Shown piece after piece: positions 6,483 to 14,515 of a stretch of 64,000 bases of DNA (position 1 is its first letter; the number at the start of each line of letters is the position of its first letter). Under the pieces are notes generated by a model, which saw only the letters and a list, made by a program, of their open reading frames with translations, did no database searches and was not told the DNA's origin. The stretch is taken from positions 1,984,001 to 2,048,000 of the forward strand of contig OZ257246.1 of the NCBI GenBank assembly GCA_965279595.1, given 5' to 3'. The position numbers were made by a program, and so were the translations under genes. The DNA comes from CAIKLP01 sp965279595 (lineage in GTDB: Bacteria; Bacteroidota; Bacteroidia; Sphingobacteriales; Sphingobacteriaceae).

Positions 6483-9400
6483 ATGAAAGATAAGATAAAA
6501 GAATTTAAACCATCAAGTTGGGCCATAGATAACAAAACTGCTATATATGTGATCACAGCTTTACTAACTTTGATTGGTTATTTCGCCTACCAAAGTTTAC
6601 CTAAAGAAAACTTTCCGGAAATTACTATTCCGAAAATATTTGTACGTACCATTTATCCTGGAACTTCTCCACAAAACATGGAGAATTTGGTAACCAAACA
6701 AATAGAAAAGCAATTAAAATCTACACCGGGATTAAAGAAAATTACTTCTAATTCTTATCAAGATTTTTCATTCATCACTGCTGAGTTCAATACAAATATT
6801 GATATTAAAGAAGCTAAGCAAAGAGTGAAAGATGCAGTAGATAAGGCTAAACAAGATTTGCCAAACAACTTACCAGATGATCCAGATGTTTTAGATATCA
6901 ACCTTTCTGATTTACCTATTTTATATGTAAATATTTCAGGCGATTATGATTTGAAACAATTAAAGGAATATGCTGATGATTTGAAAGATAGGATAGAAGC
7001 CTTGAAACAAATTTCAGGTGTAGATATTGTTGGAGCATTAGAGCAAGAAATTCAAATCAATGTTGATCTGAATAAGATGACTGCTGCACAAATTTCATTT
7101 GGAGATATTGAAAGAGCCATCGGATATGAAAATATTTCAGCATCAGGAGGAACAATCAAAATTGATGGTGTTAGAAGAACATTGAATGTGAAGAAAGAAT
7201 TTCCGAATGCAATGGAAATTTCAAATACTATTATTAAAACACCTTCAGGAGGTTCAGTTTATTTAAAAGACATCGCTCAAGTAGTTGATGGCTTTAAAGA
7301 ACAAGAAAGTTATGCACGTTTATTCGGGAAAAATGTAATCACTCTAAACGTAAAGAAAAGAAGTGGTGAAAACTTGATTGAAGCTTCGGATAAAATTCGT
7401 GATATCATTAAAGATATGCAATTAACACAATTGCCAAAAGCTCTTGATATTAAAATAACAGGAGATCAATCAGATCAAACAAGAGTAACCTTGCATGATT
7501 TGATAAATACAATTGTGATTGGCTTTATTTTGGTAACCATTATCCTCATGTTTTTCATGGGTGTTACCAATGCACTATTCGTAGCCATGTCGGTTCCGCT
7601 CTCTATGTGTATCGCATTTATCATCATGCCAAGTATAGGTTTCACAATGAACATGATTGTATTATTTTCTTTCTTACTTGCTTTAGGTATTGTAGTAGAT
7701 GATGCGATTGTAGTGATTGAAAACACGCATAGAATTTTTGATAATGGTAAAGTGCCAATTAAAAAAGCAGCAAAAATTGCAACAGGTGAAGTTTTTCTTC
7801 CAGTATTTTCTGGAACTATGACAACCCTTGCACCCTTTGTTCCATTGGCTTTCTGGCCAGGGGTGATTGGTAAGTTTATGTTCTTTTTACCAATTACCTT
7901 AATTATTACATTGGTTGCCTCGTTATTGGTGGCGTATATAATCAATCCTGTTTTTGCAGTTGATTTTATGAAACCTCATAATGAAGATGATAATCACAAA
8001 CCAACTTTTGATAAGGCTGTAAAAAAATCTTTAATGTATTTAGGTGGAATAGCTGTAATAGGATATTTGATCAATTTCGGTTTAGGTAATTTTATTGTTT
8101 TATTAGCAGGACTTTATTTATTCCATCATTTCTATTTAGAAAAAATTGTAAGAACTTTTCAAACAAAAGCATGGCCTCGTTTTCAAAATTGGTATGCTGA
8201 AAAATTGGATTGGGCATTACATCGTCCAGGTAAAATATTATTAAGTACTGTTGCCTTGTTTATTTTTACCATTGGTTTAATGATGGTACGTTCACCAAAG
8301 TTTGTATTCTTCCCAACTGCTGATCCAAACTTCGTATATGTTTATGTTAGTTTACCAGTTGGTACTGATCAAGCCTATACCAATGAAGTAATCAAGAAAG
8401 TAGAAGCAAAGGTGAATAAGGTAGTTGGAAAAGATAATCCAATTGTTTCATCAATCATTTCTAATGTAACTGTAGGTGTTACTGATCCTCAAGATGAGGA
8501 TCAAGGTAATTATCCAAATAGAGGAAAAGTGTCTGTTGCATTTGTTGAATTTGGTCATCGTAATGGAGTGAATACTTCTATCTATTTAGATAAAATTAGA
8601 AATGAAGTTAAAGGTATACCGGGTGCTGAGATTACAGTTACTCAAGAACAAGGTGGACCACCTACCGCTAAGCCAATTTCAATTGAAATAACTGGTGATG
8701 ACTTGGATTCATTAGTGGTAACTTCAGAAAGATTGAAAGCTTATTTAGAGGATAAAAATGTAGCTGGTGTTGAAGAGTTAAAGTCAGATTTTCAAAATAA
8801 TAAACCAGAAGTAATTTTTGATATTGATAGAGAAAGAGCAAATAGAGAAGGTATTTCTTCAGGCACTGTTGCGATGGAATTAAGAACAGCTTTATATGGT
8901 AAAGAAGTTTCAAAATTCCGTGATGTAAATGATGATTATGAAATTAATTTAAGAGCTCAAGAAGATCAAAGAAACAATTTGGATCTTTTGCAAAATATGC
9001 GCGTAACTTATAGAGATATGGGAATGGGTGGAATGATTCGTCAAGTTCCAATGTCTTCATTTGCGAAAGTAGAGTATGTAAATACTTATGGTGGAATTAA
9101 ACGTAAGCAACAAAAACGAATTATTATTTTATCTTCTAACGTTTTGAATAATTACAATCCAACTGAAGTAGTGTCAGCTATTCAAGCTGAGATAAATCAA
9201 TTTAGAACCCCAGATGCTGTAATGGTTAGAATGGCTGGTGAACAAGAAGAACAATTGGAAACAGTTACATTTTTAGGTTCTGCTTTGTTAATATCATTCG
9301 GATTAATTTTAATTATTTTGGTGATACAATTTAATTCCATAAGTAAACCTGCGATAATTCTTACAGAAATCTTTTTCAGTATCATAGGTGTATTACTTGG

Positions 9401-9842
9401 TATCAGCATTTTCAAAATGACCATGTCAACTGTAATGATGGGTATCGGAATTGTTGCATTGGCTGGTATAGTTGTACGGAATGGTATTTTGCTGGTGGAG
9501 TTTGCCGATTTAATGAAAGAGCAAGGTATGTCTACTTATGAGGCTATATTAGAAGCAGGAAGAACGAGAATGACTCCTGTATTGTTAACAGCAAGTGCAA
9601 CAATTTTAGGATTGATTCCGTTAGCTGTTGGGTTGAATATAGATTTTGCTACCCTATTTACGGAATTTAATCCACACATTTATTTTGGTGGAGACAATGT
9701 AGCGTTCTGGGGGCCATTATCATGGACAATGATATTCGGTTTGATTTTTGCTACTTTTTTAACATTAATATTAGTACCAGTTATGTATTTGTTAGTTGAT
9801 AATTTAAAATTAAAATTCTTACCTAAGAAAACAAATGAATAG
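6483..9842 (+). CDS. RND multidrug efflux permease (AcrB/HAE1-like) with extra hydrophobic segments
   Basis: 1119 residues, versus about 1030-1050 for AcrB. TM1 is at ~23-42, the first porter domain follows, and the proton-relay pair is present as LGIVVDDAIVVIEN (Asp406-Asp407, equivalent to AcrB 407-408). The second half repeats the plan, with LAGIVVRNGILLVEF at ~991-1005. The extra length sits between TM6 and TM7 (residues ~496-580): a charged stretch, then two hydrophobic segments (MYLGGIAVIGYLINFGLG and FIVLLAGLYLFHHFYL) before the usual cytoplasmic helix. Another departure is a tail near residues 1055-1075 (FATLFTEFNPHIYFGGDNV), a periplasmic loop before the last TM. It completes the efflux operon; the drug or metabolite exported is unknown. 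Confidence 0.93.
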   Translation: MKDKIKEFKPSSWAIDNKTAIYVITALLTLIGYFAYQSLPKENFPEITIPKIFVRTIYPGTSPQNMENLVTKQIEKQLKSTPGLKKITSNSYQDFSFITAEFNTNIDIKEAKQRVKDAVDKAKQDLPNNLPDDPDVLDINLSDLPILYVNISGDYDLKQLKEYADDLKDRIEALKQISGVDIVGALEQEIQINVDLNKMTAAQISFGDIERAIGYENISASGGTIKIDGVRRTLNVKKEFPNAMEISNTIIKTPSGGSVYLKDIAQVVDGFKEQESYARLFGKNVITLNVKKRSGENLIEASDKIRDIIKDMQLTQLPKALDIKITGDQSDQTRVTLHDLINTIVIGFILVTIILMFFMGVTNALFVAMSVPLSMCIAFIIMPSIGFTMNMIVLFSFLLALGIVVDDAIVVIENTHRIFDNGKVPIKKAAKIATGEVFLPVFSGTMTTLAPFVPLAFWPGVIGKFMFFLPITLIITLVASLLVAYIINPVFAVDFMKPHNEDDNHKPTFDKAVKKSLMYLGGIAVIGYLINFGLGNFIVLLAGLYLFHHFYLEKIVRTFQTKAWPRFQNWYAEKLDWALHRPGKILLSTVALFIFTIGLMMVRSPKFVFFPTADPNFVYVYVSLPVGTDQAYTNEVIKKVEAKVNKVVGKDNPIVSSIISNVTVGVTDPQDEDQGNYPNRGKVSVAFVEFGHRNGVNTSIYLDKIRNEVKGIPGAEITVTQEQGGPPTAKPISIEITGDDLDSLVVTSERLKAYLEDKNVAGVEELKSDFQNNKPEVIFDIDRERANREGISSGTVAMELRTALYGKEVSKFRDVNDDYEINLRAQEDQRNNLDLLQNMRVTYRDMGMGGMIRQVPMSSFAKVEYVNTYGGIKRKQQKRIIILSSNVLNNYNPTEVVSAIQAEINQFRTPDAVMVRMAGEQEEQLETVTFLGSALLISFGLILIILVIQFNSISKPAIILTEIFFSIIGVLLGISIFKMTMSTVMMGIGIVALAGIVVRNGILLVEFADLMKEQGMSTYEAILEAGRTRMTPVLLTASATILGLIPLAVGLNIDFATLFTEFNPHIYFGGDNVAFWGPLSWTMIFGLIFATFLTLILVPVMYLLVDNLKLKFLPKKTNE

Positions 9843-9924
9843 TTACTGCGTTTAATATACAAATCGCCTTTTACAGGGCACTTAGCAATAAGTGGTTTTT
9901 CAATAATTTAGGTTAGTTAGGTTA

Positions 9925-9959
9925 GAGGTCCCGGAGTTTTCTTCGGGGCTTCTTTTTTT
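9925..9959 (+). terminator. Terminator of the RND efflux operon
   Basis: A 10-bp stem (9925-9934 with 9943-9952, three G-U pairs) around an 8-base loop, followed by seven T residues. Located 83 bases after the pump gene's stop codon. Confidence 0.8.
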
Positions 9960-10000
9960 GTAGAAAATTAGGATGTAAAATCAAATGAAAACCCTTTATT

Positions 10001-10190
10001 AAAAATAATTATGAATTTTAAGTGTTGAATTTTGAATGTAAATTAAATAAATTTTGAATTGGGGGAAAGTATTTGATGAATTACAAAATTGAACACGTTT
10101 ATTTTAAATATAATGCTAAGAATTACAAATTGTACAAATTGCTGCTGGGGCACATTCAAAATTTAAAATTCATAATTCATAATTATTTTT
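10001..10190. repeat. 190-base element with 39-base imperfect inverted repeats (7-base word array)
   Basis: Bases 10001-10039 and the complement of 10152-10190 match at 34 of 39 positions, separated by 112 bases. Both arms are built from degenerate 7-base words of the type AATTNTG. The right arm ends one base before the stop codon of the minus-strand GNAT gene. Together with the terminator this accounts for the 349-base gap 9843-10191, in which no gene was found. A second element of the same total length lies at 51160-51349. Confidence 0.75.
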
Positions 10191-10191
10191 T

Positions 10192-10677
10192 TTAAGTTTT
10201 CAACCCATAAATCCCTAAACTGAATTTCTTCCCATCCATCAAGGCAACTTCTGGTAAAATCCCATAATTTGTAAAACCATGTTTTTTAAAGAAACGAATA
10301 CTGGGTTCATTGTGTTCGAAAATAAAAGCCAGTAGGGTGTGGATTTTTAAATTCTGAGCTTCTTGTATTGCTAATTGAATAAACTCTTGTCCTAAGCCTT
10401 CTGAGCGATGTTCTTCGTGAATATATATTGCAATTTCTACTGATCCATCATAAGCGGGTCTTCCATAGAAAGATTTAAAACTCATCCAACCAATAATCTT
10501 ATTATCTTTTTCAGCAATCCATAAAGGTCTGCACTCCGTAAATGAGTTAAACCATTCGATTCTGCTTTCAACTGATACAGGTTCTGTATCTGCGGTTACT
10601 AGTCTAGAAGGAATAGTATTATTATAAATTTCAACTATGCTGTTTAAGTCAGCTATTTGCGCTTTTCTGATGTTCAT
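10192..10677 (-). CDS. GNAT-family N-acetyltransferase (phosphinothricin acetyltransferase-like)
   Basis: 161 residues spanning one GNAT fold. The N-terminus IRKAQIADLNSIVEIYNNTI, the acetyl-CoA loop HRSEGLGQEFIQ (R/QxxGxG/A), and the late NEPSIRFFKKHGF motif are those of the phosphinothricin/amino-acid N-acetyltransferase subgroup, which transfers acetyl from acetyl-CoA to small amines such as glufosinate, methionine sulfoximine or amino acids. The true substrate cannot be assigned. Start is the ATG at 10677; a near-match to the -7 box (TACCTTCG) lies about 15 bases upstream. It stands alone, divergent from the receiver-domain gene. Confidence 0.88.
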   Translation of the reverse strand: MNIRKAQIADLNSIVEIYNNTIPSRLVTADTEPVSVESRIEWFNSFTECRPLWIAEKDNKIIGWMSFKSFYGRPAYDGSVEIAIYIHEEHRSEGLGQEFIQLAIQEAQNLKIHTLLAFIFEHNEPSIRFFKKHGFTNYGILPEVALMDGKKFSLGIYGLKT

Positions 10678-10721
10678 AAATATTTAACATACGAAGGTAT
10701 TCATTTTAATAAATAAATTAT

Positions 10722-10761
10722 TAAATTTGATATCTACACAACAACGACAACAACAACAATT
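10722..10761 (+). promoter_or_regulatory. Promoter and CAA-rich leader of the receiver-domain gene
   Basis: TAAATTTG at 10722-10729 is an exact -7 box; the -33 position reads TTC rather than TTG. The ~25-base leader that follows is almost entirely CAA triplets (ACAACAACGACAACAACAAC), a sequence with no secondary structure, ending directly at the ATG. Confidence 0.55.
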
Positions 10762-11172
10762 ATGGATTCAGTATTTCCTGAAAACCAACATCTGCATGTA
10801 CTTATTGCGGAAGACAATCACATTAATCAAGTCCTTGTACAAAGGGTGGTTGATAAATTGGGATACAAAACAACCATTGTTAACAATGGAAGAGAGGTCT
10901 TAGATATTCTTGAAAAAGAGCATATACATTTAATATTAATGGATGTACAGATGCCAATTATGAATGGATTAGAAGCTACTGAAGCCGTTATCAAAAAATA
11001 TGCTGATAAGCGTCCGTTAATAATTGCTATTACTGCTGGATCTATTGGTGATGATGTAAATAAATGTATGGAAGCAGGGATGGATGATTTTATGAATAAA
11101 CCATTTCGATTAGAAGAAATTAAAGCAATGTTAAGCAAATGGTCAGCTAAATTGATGCAAACAGTTTCTTAG
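10762..11172 (+). CDS. Stand-alone response-regulator receiver domain (CheY-like)
   Basis: 136 residues, a single REC domain and nothing else. The acidic pair is Glu17-Asp18, the phosphoacceptor is Asp61 in LILMDVQMP, the switch threonine is Thr91 in IIAITAGS and the conserved lysine is Lys113 in MNKPF. The sequence IAEDNHINQVLVQRVV and MNGLEATEAV are typical of receivers attached to hybrid histidine kinases, so this may be a free phosphorelay receiver. No kinase is nearby. The gene's stop overlaps the stop of the convergent nuoD by four bases. Confidence 0.92.
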   Translation: MDSVFPENQHLHVLIAEDNHINQVLVQRVVDKLGYKTTIVNNGREVLDILEKEHIHLILMDVQMPIMNGLEATEAVIKKYADKRPLIIAITAGSIGDDVNKCMEAGMDDFMNKPFRLEEIKAMLSKWSAKLMQTVS

Positions 11173-12338
11173 CGATCAACTTCTCCTAGAACAATATCAA
11201 TCGATCCAAGTATTGCAATTAAATCTGCAATCATAGCGCCTTTAGCTAATTCTGGCAATACTGATAAATTACTAAAACTTGCTGAGCGTGCTTTGCATCG
11301 CAATGGTTTTTCTGTTTTACCATCAGCAATGAAATAATATCCTAATTCACCTTTTGGTATTTCTCCTCGAACATAATAATCCTGTGCTTTTGGAATTATT
11401 TTCTTAGGCAATTTTGCACGTGGGTCAAAACTTGGACTCCTCTTTAATTCTTTTGTCAATCGGGAAATGCACTGTTCTGCAATTTTAATTGACTCTTTAA
11501 TTTCTTCTACTCGAACATAATATCTATCCCAACAATCTCCAGTTGTTCCCATTAATCCTTTACCTATTGGAATCTCAAAATCCAACTCAGGATAAACCGA
11601 ATATCCATCAACTCTTCGTAGATCCCACTTCAATCCGGAACCTCTGAGCATTGGACCTGAACAACCATAATTAATGGCTACATCCATTGGCAAAATTCCA
11701 ATGTCTTTTGTTCTATTAATAAATATGCTGTTGTTAGTTAGGACTTCATCTAATTCAACCATTTTTGGTTTGAACTGATTCAAAAATTCTGTACAACGTT
11801 CTTCAAATCCAACAGGTAAATCAAAAAACAATCCACCCACCCAAATATAATTGTAAAGTAAACGTGCACCAGAAGCCCATTCTAATAAATTCAAAATATG
11901 TTCGCGATCACGGAAGCACCAAAAGAAAGGAGTGACGGCACCGATATCCATTCCATAAGTACCAATGGCAATTAAATGTGAAGCAATTCTATTTAATTCA
12001 GAAACTAAAACACGAATGTATTCAACTCTTTTAGGGATATCATTTTCAATACCTAACATTCGTTCAACTCCCATCACATATACATGATCATTGTTCATGG
12101 AGGTTAAATAATCCATGCGATCGGCGAATGGAATAATTTGTAAGTAACTTAAATTCTCTGCATGCTTTTCAAAACAACGATGTAAATATCCAATGTGAGG
12201 AATACATTCTTTCACGGTTTCCCCATCTGTTACTAATTCCAATCTCAACACGCCATGCATAGAAGGATGTTGTGGTCCCATATTGAGTACCATTTCATCA
12301 TTCTTTAATTGGCTGATATCTGTTTTGAAATCACTCAT
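11169..12338 (-). CDS. nuoD: NADH-quinone oxidoreductase subunit D
   Basis: 389 residues, the 49-kDa subunit of respiratory complex I, lining the quinone site in the peripheral arm. The N-terminal MGPQHPSMHGVLRLEL motif carries the conserved quinone-site histidine, and the family blocks PYIGYLHRCFEK, MDYLTSMNNDHVY, GATTPFFW-like (GAVTPFFWCF) and RGEIPKGELGYY are all present. The gene follows nuoC with a 3-base gap and sits at the end of the run (103-aa protein)-pdxH-nuoC-nuoD. Subunits A and B are 8 kb away and subunits E-N are not in the window. Its stop codon overlaps that of the opposing receiver gene. Confidence 0.97.
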   Translation of the reverse strand: MSDFKTDISQLKNDEMVLNMGPQHPSMHGVLRLELVTDGETVKECIPHIGYLHRCFEKHAENLSYLQIIPFADRMDYLTSMNNDHVYVMGVERMLGIENDIPKRVEYIRVLVSELNRIASHLIAIGTYGMDIGAVTPFFWCFRDREHILNLLEWASGARLLYNYIWVGGLFFDLPVGFEERCTEFLNQFKPKMVELDEVLTNNSIFINRTKDIGILPMDVAINYGCSGPMLRGSGLKWDLRRVDGYSVYPELDFEIPIGKGLMGTTGDCWDRYYVRVEEIKESIKIAEQCISRLTKELKRSPSFDPRAKLPKKIIPKAQDYYVRGEIPKGELGYYFIADGKTEKPLRCKARSASFSNLSVLPELAKGAMIADLIAILGSIDIVLGEVDR

Positions 12339-12341
12339 TAT

Positions 12342-12851
12342 TTATGCTCTATCGTATTTTATTTTTATTCCTTTATAAGCTTCAGCTTCTTGATAATCTT
12401 TTCTTAATGCAAAACCTTCCCAATCATCGGGGCATAATATTCTTCGCATATCTGAATGCCCTGTAAACACTATTCCCATTAAATCGTAGGCTTCTCTTTC
12501 ATGCCAATCTGCAGTTTTCCAAACATTAGAAACTGTTGGAACCTCTGGTAAATTATTAGATTCTCTGTTATTATTAATTTTAACTTTTAATACCAATTGA
12601 AAATTTTTTGTCATCGACAATAAATGATATACAACACCGAATTGTTGTTGTTCAATACCATAATCAACTGCTGATAAACAGGAAAGAAAATCAAAATAAG
12701 TTTCAGGGCAATCTCTTAAAAACAAACATACCTCAGAGATGAGACTTGGTTGTATGCTGAGTGCATGTTGCAAGCCAGTAAAATCTTCTTCAAGAATTAC
12801 TGATTCACCAAATTTATTTTTTAATAACTGACTGATTGCTGCTGTGGTCAT
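12342..12851 (-). CDS. nuoC: NADH-quinone oxidoreductase subunit C
   Basis: 169 residues, the 30-kDa subunit of the complex I peripheral arm that packs against NuoD. Recognised by FLRDCPETYFDFLSCLSAVDYG, VVYHLLSMTKNFQLVLKV, the signature TADWHEREAYDLMGIVFTGH and the C-terminal PDDWEGFALRKDYQ. The usual HPDLRRIL is HSDMRRIL here. Not fused to NuoD as it is in enterobacteria. Spaced 6 bases after pdxH and 3 bases before nuoD, so certainly in one transcript with them. Confidence 0.96.
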   Translation of the reverse strand: MTTAAISQLLKNKFGESVILEEDFTGLQHALSIQPSLISEVCLFLRDCPETYFDFLSCLSAVDYGIEQQQFGVVYHLLSMTKNFQLVLKVKINNNRESNNLPEVPTVSNVWKTADWHEREAYDLMGIVFTGHSDMRRILCPDDWEGFALRKDYQEAEAYKGIKIKYDRA

Positions 12852-12857
12852 ATTGAA

Positions 12858-13514
12858 TTAAGGAGCTAATCTTTCAATTTTCCATTTGCCTTTTTCCATC
12901 AATGCATACTTTATTCTATCATGCATTCTGCTTTCTCTTCCTTGCCAAAATTCAATAGCGATAGGTGCCAAAATATATCCTCCCCAATGTGCAGGTTTCG
13001 GAATTTTTTTTCCTTGAAATTTTTGTTCAAATGCAGTGAATGCAACATCTAAAACTTCACGGTTTGGTATCACTTGACTTTGTGGTGAAGATATTGCTCC
13101 AATTTGACTTGCAAATGGTCTAGAAGCAAAGTACGCTTCAGATTCTTCTTTAGAAAGTTTTAAAATCTTTCCTTCAATTCTAATTTGACGTGCTAATTCA
13201 GGCCAGAAAAAAACCAAACATCCTTGTGGATTTTTTGCCAATTCTTTTCCTTTTCTACTTAAATAATTACTGTAAAAAGAAAACCCATTTTTATCTGCAC
13301 CTTTAAGCAATACTACTCTTGCAGAAGGGTAACCATCTTTAGTAGCTGTTGCTAAAGTCATGGCATTGGGCTCTAAAACCTCAGCAGCCATTGCTTCATC
13401 AAACCATTTAGCAAAAAAATCAATAGGGTTAGCTTCTATTTCCTTTTCAGAAAGAGGGGAAGAACTGTAATCGATTCGTAAATTTTCTAATGTTTTTTTA
13501 TCTATTTCACTCAT
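12858..13514 (-). CDS. pdxH: Pyridoxamine 5'-phosphate oxidase
   Basis: 218 residues from ATG 13514; the frame is open 12 codons further upstream but that extension overlaps the preceding gene and lacks homology to the family, which usually starts with a short helix like MSEIDKKTLENLRIDY. PdxH oxidises pyridoxine or pyridoxamine 5'-phosphate to pyridoxal 5'-phosphate with FMN. FMN and substrate motifs present: RVVLLKGADKNGFSFYSNY, RQIRIEGKI, FASQIGAISSPQSQVI, HWGGYILAPIAIEFWQGRESRMHDR and the terminal W...RLAP. It overlaps the upstream 103-residue gene by 8 bases and precedes nuoC by 6, an odd pairing of cofactor and respiratory genes. Confidence 0.96.
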   Translation of the reverse strand: MSEIDKKTLENLRIDYSSSPLSEKEIEANPIDFFAKWFDEAMAAEVLEPNAMTLATATKDGYPSARVVLLKGADKNGFSFYSNYLSRKGKELAKNPQGCLVFFWPELARQIRIEGKILKLSKEESEAYFASRPFASQIGAISSPQSQVIPNREVLDVAFTAFEQKFQGKKIPKPAHWGGYILAPIAIEFWQGRESRMHDRIKYALMEKGKWKIERLAP

Positions 13515-13818
13515 GCTGTTTATATTTTTTTCTCCAATACAATTTCTCATTTAACTTTTGTAAAATCAATTCAGCTAATAAGTATTCACTGTTTTGATTT
13601 TCAATAGCCATTCTAACATCTTTTTCTGCAACATCAATTCTATAAAGTTGTGCGAAAAGAAGTGTTCGATTTTCTTTAAGTAAAACTTTTAAATACAGCG
13701 CTAATGCTATCCTAACATCTTCATAATTCATGTCATTCTTTAAACCAATAGCGGTATCCTTTACAAATTGAGAATTTACTTGTTCTATTAATTCAGGAAG
13801 ATCTTCTTTGTTTGTCAT
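13507..13818 (-). CDS. Conserved hypothetical protein, first gene of the pdxH-nuoCD transcript
   Basis: 103 residues, predicted to be soluble and helical, with no signal peptide, membrane segment or metal motif. Composition is mixed charge with leucine-rich helices (VRIALALYLKVLLKENRTLLFAQLYRIDVAEKDVR). I do not recognise a named family. It has its own consensus promoter 59-89 bases upstream and overlaps pdxH by 8 bases, so translation of the two is probably coupled. The position suggests co-regulation with PLP synthesis or complex I but gives no function. Codon use and composition match the neighbours, so it is very likely a real gene. Confidence 0.75.
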   Translation of the reverse strand: MTNKEDLPELIEQVNSQFVKDTAIGLKNDMNYEDVRIALALYLKVLLKENRTLLFAQLYRIDVAEKDVRMAIENQNSEYLLAELILQKLNEKLYWRKKYKQHE

Positions 13819-13876
13819 TATAAATAGCTGATAATCTGCTTTAAATATTTTTATTGTTCAGAAGAATGACTATATT

Positions 13877-13907
13877 CAAATGTAATTTATAAGCGAATAT
13901 ACCCAAA
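13877..13907 (-). promoter_or_regulatory. Bacteroidota promoter for the 103-aa gene, pdxH, nuoC, nuoD
   Basis: On the minus strand TTG (complement of CAA at 13904-13906), exactly 19 bases, then TACATTTG (13884 down to 13877). Full consensus. The predicted leader to the start at 13818 is about 50 bases. The -33 box lies against the start codon of the divergent yqgE gene at 13908, so the two genes share this 89-base gap. Confidence 0.75.
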
Positions 13908-14468
13908 ATGTTAAGTAAAATAGCACCAGAAGCTGGAAAAATACTTATCTCTGAGCCATTTATGCTTGACCCTAATTTTAGAAGGGCAGTAGTATTTATG
14001 GTAGAGCATGGGGTGGAGGGTACAGTAGGTTTTGTATTGAACCAAGAAACAGAAGTTACCATTAATGATATCATACCTCAGTTTCCATTATTCGATTCGC
14101 GTTTACATATTGGTGGTCCGGTACAATTGGATAATATGCATTTCATTCATCGCTTAGGTAAAATGATTCCAGGCTCCGTGCAAATATGTGAAGGCGTATT
14201 TTGGGGTGGCGATTTTGAAGTATTAAAAAAATTAATTGATGAAGGTAAAATCAATTTATCTGATGTGCGTTTCTTTTTAGGTTATTCAGGTTGGGATCCA
14301 GGGCAATTGGAAAATGAATTAAATGGCAATTCATGGATTGTTTCAGATATAGTTCCTGATCAATTATTCTCGGAAGATTATGAAAATTTCTGGAAATCAT
14401 CTGTCAAAAATTTAGGAAGCAAGTTTGCCCATATTGCTAATTTTCCAGAGAATCCAAATTGGAATTAA
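13908..14468 (+). CDS. YqgE/AlgH family protein (UPF0301)
   Basis: 186 residues, the full length of the family. Recognised by AGKILISEPFMLDPNFRRAVVFMVEH, GTVGFVLNQ, HIGGPVQLDNMHFIH, FWGGDFE and FFLGYSGWDPGQLENEL. The fold is known but the biochemical role is not; in Pseudomonas the relative AlgH affects alginate production. Cytosolic, no signal peptide. It is divergent from the pdxH-nuoCD transcript with overlapping control regions, and is followed 47 bases later by a T9SS-exported protein, probably from a separate promoter. Confidence 0.93.
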   Translation: MLSKIAPEAGKILISEPFMLDPNFRRAVVFMVEHGVEGTVGFVLNQETEVTINDIIPQFPLFDSRLHIGGPVQLDNMHFIHRLGKMIPGSVQICEGVFWGGDFEVLKKLIDEGKINLSDVRFFLGYSGWDPGQLENELNGNSWIVSDIVPDQLFSEDYENFWKSSVKNLGSKFAHIANFPENPNWN

Positions 14469-14515
14469 TTGGCAAGGTTTTTGTATTTTCATTGAGTACC
14501 TATTAACCTATACCT

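Noticed and set aside
7475..7945. 156-residue frame on the minus strand inside the RND pump gene
   Set aside because: It is antisense to well-conserved transmembrane coding sequence and has no family resemblance.
10001..10190. Interpretation as an insertion sequence or CRISPR array
   Set aside because: No transposase frame, no uniform repeats with spacers, and no clear target duplication; only the inverted word arrays are supported.
13515..13550. Twelve-residue N-terminal extension of PdxH
   Set aside because: It lies within the end of the preceding gene and is not part of the PdxH family; ATG 13514 fits.
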